Shown here in pieces: positions 52,283-55,163 of a stretch of 55,163 nucleotides of DNA; positions within the stretch are counted from its first letter, which is position 1; every line of letters starts with the position of its first letter. Location: the NCBI GenBank assembly GCA_937872985.1, contig CALMUW010000097.1:1-55163 (forward strand), given 5' to 3'. Origin of the DNA: an uncultured Alphaproteobacteria bacterium. Its GTDB lineage: Bacteria; Pseudomonadota; Alphaproteobacteria; Rhizobiales; Aestuariivirgaceae. A model generated the notes under the pieces. That model saw only the letters and a list, made by a program, of their open reading frames with translations. It did no database searches and had not been told where the DNA came from. A program made the position numbers and the translations under genes.

Positions 52283-54271
52283 TCAGACCCTCCCCGCTTC
52301 TGTGGCTGGCGTGGCAACCGTGGCCCGGCGCGGCGCGCCCACGCGGAAGCGCCGGTCGGTGAGCGACAGGAGCCCGCCCAGGAACATGATGGCCGCCCCC
52401 CACCAGATGAAGGAGGCCAGCGGGTTGTAATACATGCGCACCGAACGCCCGCCGTTCATGGCCTTGTCGCCCAAGGCGATGTAGACATCGCCCGCCACGG
52501 TCTGGTGCAGGCCCACTTCGGTGGTGGGCATGCCGCGCGGCTTGAACTCGCGCTTTTCCGACGTGAGCACGGCGACCGGCTTGCCGTCACGCAGCAGATC
52601 GAATTTGCCGGAAACACCGGTGTAATTCGGCCCCTTGAGCGGCGTCTCCCCGACGAAGACAATGGTGTAGGCCCCAACCTGGGCCGTGTCGCCTGACTGC
52701 ATGGCCACGATGTTTTCCACCCGCCAGAAGGACAGGCCGAAGATGCCGATGAGGGCAAGGCCCAGACCGGCGTGGGCCAGCGTCATGCCGATGGCGGCGC
52801 GCGGCATGCCTTTCAACCGGGACCAGGAGGCGGCGAGCGGCACCCGCCCGGCGCCCAGACGCTCGGACAATTCCCAGAGCGCGCCGATGATGAGCCAGGC
52901 GCCAACGCCCACGCCCAGTGCGGCCAGCCATGGCCCGCGCACATTCACGATGAGCACGGCAATGCCGATGGCCGCGGCCAGCGCCGCTGCCAGCCACAGC
53001 CTGCGCCCCACGGCGGAGACCGAGGCGCGCTTCCAGGTCAGCATGGGGCCCAGCGGCACCAGCAGCAGAAGCGGGATCATCAGCGGTCCGAAGGTGAGAT
53101 TGAAATAGGGCGCACCCACGGTGATCTTGGCGCCGTTCAGCGTTTCCAGCGCCAGCGGATAAAGGGTGCCGACAAAGACCGCCGCCGCCGCCGCGCAGAG
53201 AATGAGGTTGTTGACCACGAGCGCCCCCTCGCGGCTCACCGGCGCGAACAGCCCGCCCGCCTTCAGCACAGGCGCGCGAATGGCAAAGAGGGTGAGCGAC
53301 CCGCCGATGAAGAGCGTGAGGATGCCAAGAATGAAGAAGCCACGATCGGGATCCACCGCGAAGGCATGCACCGAGGTCAGGATGCCGGAGCGGACCAGGA
53401 AGGTGCCCAGGAGCGAGAGGGAGAAGGCGAAGATGGAGAGCAGCAGCGTCCAGATTTTCAGCGCATTGCGCTTTTCCACCACAATGGCGGAATGGATGAG
53501 CGCGGTGGCCACCAGCCAGGGCATGAGCGAGGCATTTTCCACCGGGTCCCAGAACCAGAAGCCACCCCAGCCCAATTCGTAATAGGCCCACCAGGAGCCC
53601 ATGGCGATGCCAATGGTGAGGAAAGTCCACGACGCCAGCGTCCAGGGCCGGACCCAGCGCGCCCAGGCGGCGTCCACCTTGCCCTCGATCAAGGCGGCGA
53701 CGGCGAAGGCAAAGGCCACCGACAAGCCGACATAACCGGCATAGAGAAAGGGCGGGTGGAAGGCGAGTGCGGGGTCCTGCAGGATGGGGTTCAGCCCCTG
53801 CCCTTCGATGGGCGCGGGCGAAAGCCGGGTGAAGGGATTGGAGGTGAGGACGACGAAGAGCAGGAAGGCGAGGCCCACCGAGCCCTGCACGCCCAGTACG
53901 CGGGCCTTCAACTGCGGCGGCAGGTTGCGGCCAAAGAGAGCCACCGCGCCGCCGAAAATGGCGAGGATCAAAACCCAGAGCAGCATGGAGCCTTCGTGAT
54001 TGCCCCAGACGCCGCTGATTTTATAGAGCAAGGGCTTGGCCGAGTGGGAATTGCGGAAGACATTCTCGACCGAGAAATCGGACACGATGTAAGCGTGCAT
54101 CAGCACGAAGAAGGCCAGACCGATGAGCACCGCCTGCGCCAGTGCGGCCATGCGGCCCGCCGCCATCAGCCCGGCATCGTTACGGCTTGCGCCATAGAGA
54201 TTGACGGCGAACTGATAGGCCGCCACCGCCAGCGCCAGAACCAGCGCGAAATGTCCGACTTCAACGATCAT
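52283..54271 (-). CDS. ccmF: Cytochrome c heme lyase subunit CcmF
   Basis: A 662-residue integral membrane protein with about 14-15 helices, part of the CcmF/H/I complex that transfers heme from holo-CcmE to apocytochrome c. The periplasmic heme-handling WWD-domain is present in [20 protein letters not shown], and conserved histidines occur in VWGNHEGSM and ALIHSAIV. The start overlaps the ccmE stop by 4 bp (ATGA). The product is of normal length. Confidence 0.97.
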   Translation of the reverse strand: MIVEVGHFALVLALAVAAYQFAVNLYGASRNDAGLMAAGRMAALAQAVLIGLAFFVLMHAYIVSDFSVENVFRNSHSAKPLLYKISGVWGNHEGSMLLWVLILAIFGGAVALFGRNLPPQLKARVLGVQGSVGLAFLLFVVLTSNPFTRLSPAPIEGQGLNPILQDPALAFHPPFLYAGYVGLSVAFAFAVAALIEGKVDAAWARWVRPWTLASWTFLTIGIAMGSWWAYYELGWGGFWFWDPVENASLMPWLVATALIHSAIVVEKRNALKIWTLLLSIFAFSLSLLGTFLVRSGILTSVHAFAVDPDRGFFILGILTLFIGGSLTLFAIRAPVLKAGGLFAPVSREGALVVNNLILCAAAAAVFVGTLYPLALETLNGAKITVGAPYFNLTFGPLMIPLLLLVPLGPMLTWKRASVSAVGRRLWLAAALAAAIGIAVLIVNVRGPWLAALGVGVGAWLIIGALWELSERLGAGRVPLAASWSRLKGMPRAAIGMTLAHAGLGLALIGIFGLSFWRVENIVAMQSGDTAQVGAYTIVFVGETPLKGPNYTGVSGKFDLLRDGKPVAVLTSEKREFKPRGMPTTEVGLHQTVAGDVYIALGDKAMNGGRSVRMYYNPLASFIWWGAAIMFLGGLLSLTDRRFRVGAPRRATVATPATEAGRV

Positions 54272-54714
54272 GGACCGGCTCCCTTGCCGAGGTGGACGCC
54301 CTTGGCCTTCAGACTGTCGGCGACCTCGCGCGGCATATAGTTTTCATCATGCTTGGCCAGCACCGTGTCGGCCTCGAAGCTGCCGTCCGGCTGCAACACG
54401 CCTTCGGCCACCACGCCCTGGCCCTCGCGGAACAGGTCGGGCAATTGCCCCTTGAAGTGAACCTTGGTGGTGGCGATGGTGTCGGTCACCACGAAATTGT
54501 GATTGACGCCATCGGCGCTGGCGACCGATCCGGCCTCCACCATGCCGCCCAGGCGCAGGCGCTGGCCGGGGGCCACGTGTTTCTCGGCCATTTCGCTGGG
54601 GGTGAAGAAGAAGACAATGGTGTCGCTGATGGCATAGAGCACCAGGCCCGCCGCCAGACCAAGGGCAGCAAGGCCAGAGAGGATCATGACAAGGCGTTTC
54701 TGTTTGCGGGTCAT
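54268..54714 (-). CDS. ccmE: Cytochrome c maturation heme chaperone CcmE
   Basis: A 148-residue single-pass inner-membrane protein with a periplasmic OB-fold domain that carries heme covalently on a histidine. [20 protein letters not shown] is the typical basic-then-hydrophobic N-terminus. The heme-binding His122 is in KHDENYMP, the invariant motif. The start overlaps the ccmI stop by 4 bp and the stop overlaps the ccmF start, so the whole block is translationally linked. Confidence 0.97.
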   Translation of the reverse strand: MTRKQKRLVMILSGLAALGLAAGLVLYAISDTIVFFFTPSEMAEKHVAPGQRLRLGGMVEAGSVASADGVNHNFVVTDTIATTKVHFKGQLPDLFREGQGVVAEGVLQPDGSFEADTVLAKHDENYMPREVADSLKAKGVHLGKGAGP

Positions 54715-55163
54715 GGAATATTCGCTTCCTTGGCGAGGGCATCGAGGGCGGACAGGGCTTCCGCCTTGTCCTTGAAATGGTCACGGGCGTCCTTCAGGGT
54801 CGCGGCAGCGGCGGCGGCATCACCCAGCACCAGACGGGCGCGGATCAGCCGCTGCCAGCCGTCGAGATCATCCGGGCTGGCCTTCAGCTTCTCGGCCAGG
54901 CGGTCCACCATGGTGCGGATCATGGCCTGACGGTCCTCCGCCGACATGTTCTGGGCGGCATCCACCTGTTCCTGCGTCGGTCCGGGCATGCCTGCCATGC
55001 CGGCCATGGGCGGCACGGCGGCACCGCCACCGGCTCTGGCCTGCTTCACCCGGTCCAACTGATCCTGCACCGCGCCGCGCCAGGGCGCATCGGCGGGGGT
55101 TCGCCCCGACCGCGCCGCCCAGGCCCCCCCCCCCCCCGCCCGGCCGCCCCCCCGCGGAGCCGC
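54711..55163 (-). CDS. ccmI: Cytochrome c biogenesis protein CcmI, C-terminal part (truncated)
   Basis: Only the C-terminal part of CcmI is inside the window. It is a TPR-containing apocytochrome c chaperone of the heme lyase complex. The visible part has a Pro/Met/Gly-rich linker ([18 protein letters not shown]), a region [21 protein letters not shown] and a TPR-like helix pair ([33 protein letters not shown]). The frame stays open to the window edge, but past about 55120 it reads as runs of Gly because the DNA is nearly pure C, so that part is not trustworthy. Identity is assigned from the ccmE-ccmF-ccmH order and the TPR content. Confidence 0.85.
   Translation of the reverse strand, partial: AAPRGGGRAGGGGAWAARSGRTPADAPWRGAVQDQLDRVKQARAGGGAAVPPMAGMAGMPGPTQEQVDAAQNMSAEDRQAMIRTMVDRLAEKLKASPDDLDGWQRLIRARLVLGDAAAAAATLKDARDHFKDKAEALSALDALAKEANIP
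55120..55163. other. Low-complexity C/G run at the window edge
   Basis: The last ~44 bases are almost only C and G, including a 14-base C homopolymer (55124-55137) and shorter C runs. Nothing like it occurs elsewhere in the window. It looks like sequencing or assembly error at a contig end rather than biology. Confidence 0.7.

Overview
The window is ordinary chromosomal DNA from a high-GC alphaproteobacterium, most probably a member of the Hyphomicrobiales (Rhizobiales). The evidence is gene content and order: ccmI-ccmE-ccmF-ccmH next to degP, a two-component pair and glnE; ileS-lspA-DUF3035 lipoprotein-two M16 peptidases; purD beside xseA and a DUF2093 gene; a class II DAHP synthase; and DivJ/PleC/PdhS-type kinase features. 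I cannot name a genus. There is no phage, IS element, CRISPR array, tRNA or rRNA that I can support, and no gene-free stretch exceeds 300 bases. Both window ends cut genes (dxs on the left, ccmI on the right), and the right edge looks like poor-quality contig end.

Layout. 1-9573: isoprenoid and envelope lipid genes. These are the 3' part of dxs, a convergent MMPL/RND lipid exporter (HpnN-like), pssA and psd (phosphatidylethanolamine synthesis), an Atm1-type ABC exporter, a LysM protein and a LOG-family hydrolase. 9576-15055: amino-acid genes (cimA, cysS with a tiny translationally coupled membrane protein, a GST, class II aroG). 15147-22816: nucleic-acid housekeeping (xseA, purD, tadA, rluB, rsmD, mutL) plus a patatin lipase and a small two-helix membrane protein. 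22829-30041: M16 peptidase pair, lipoprotein, lspA and ileS. This block is bracketed by two inverted copies of a 102-103 bp double-hairpin repeat. 30108-31848: an orphan acetolactate-synthase-like TPP enzyme followed by a large composite palindromic element. 31857-37933: a BMP-type (purine nucleoside-like) ABC importer operon, divergent from a DadA-like FAD oxidoreductase. 37943-43540: a GreB-like factor, pepN and a PAS histidine kinase.

43549-55163 is one long minus-strand run. Read in transcription order it is ccmI-E-F-H (cytochrome c maturation), degP with its own terminator, an OmpR-type response regulator and kinase, glnE, then an ECF sigma factor, a probable membrane anti-sigma factor and a Spy/CpxP/CnrX-like periplasmic protein. 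The last three form a tightly coupled trio and probably make an envelope or metal-stress switch close to degP and a second stress-type two-component system.

The most unusual signals are: (1) a ~390 bp AT-rich block inside ileS that covers the first half of the editing (CP1) domain and looks like a recombinant replacement; (2) the inverted pair of hairpin repeats; (3) the ~197 bp composite palindrome at 31652-31848; (4) the ECF sigma/anti-sigma/sensor trio. I did not find a clearly new multi-gene system.
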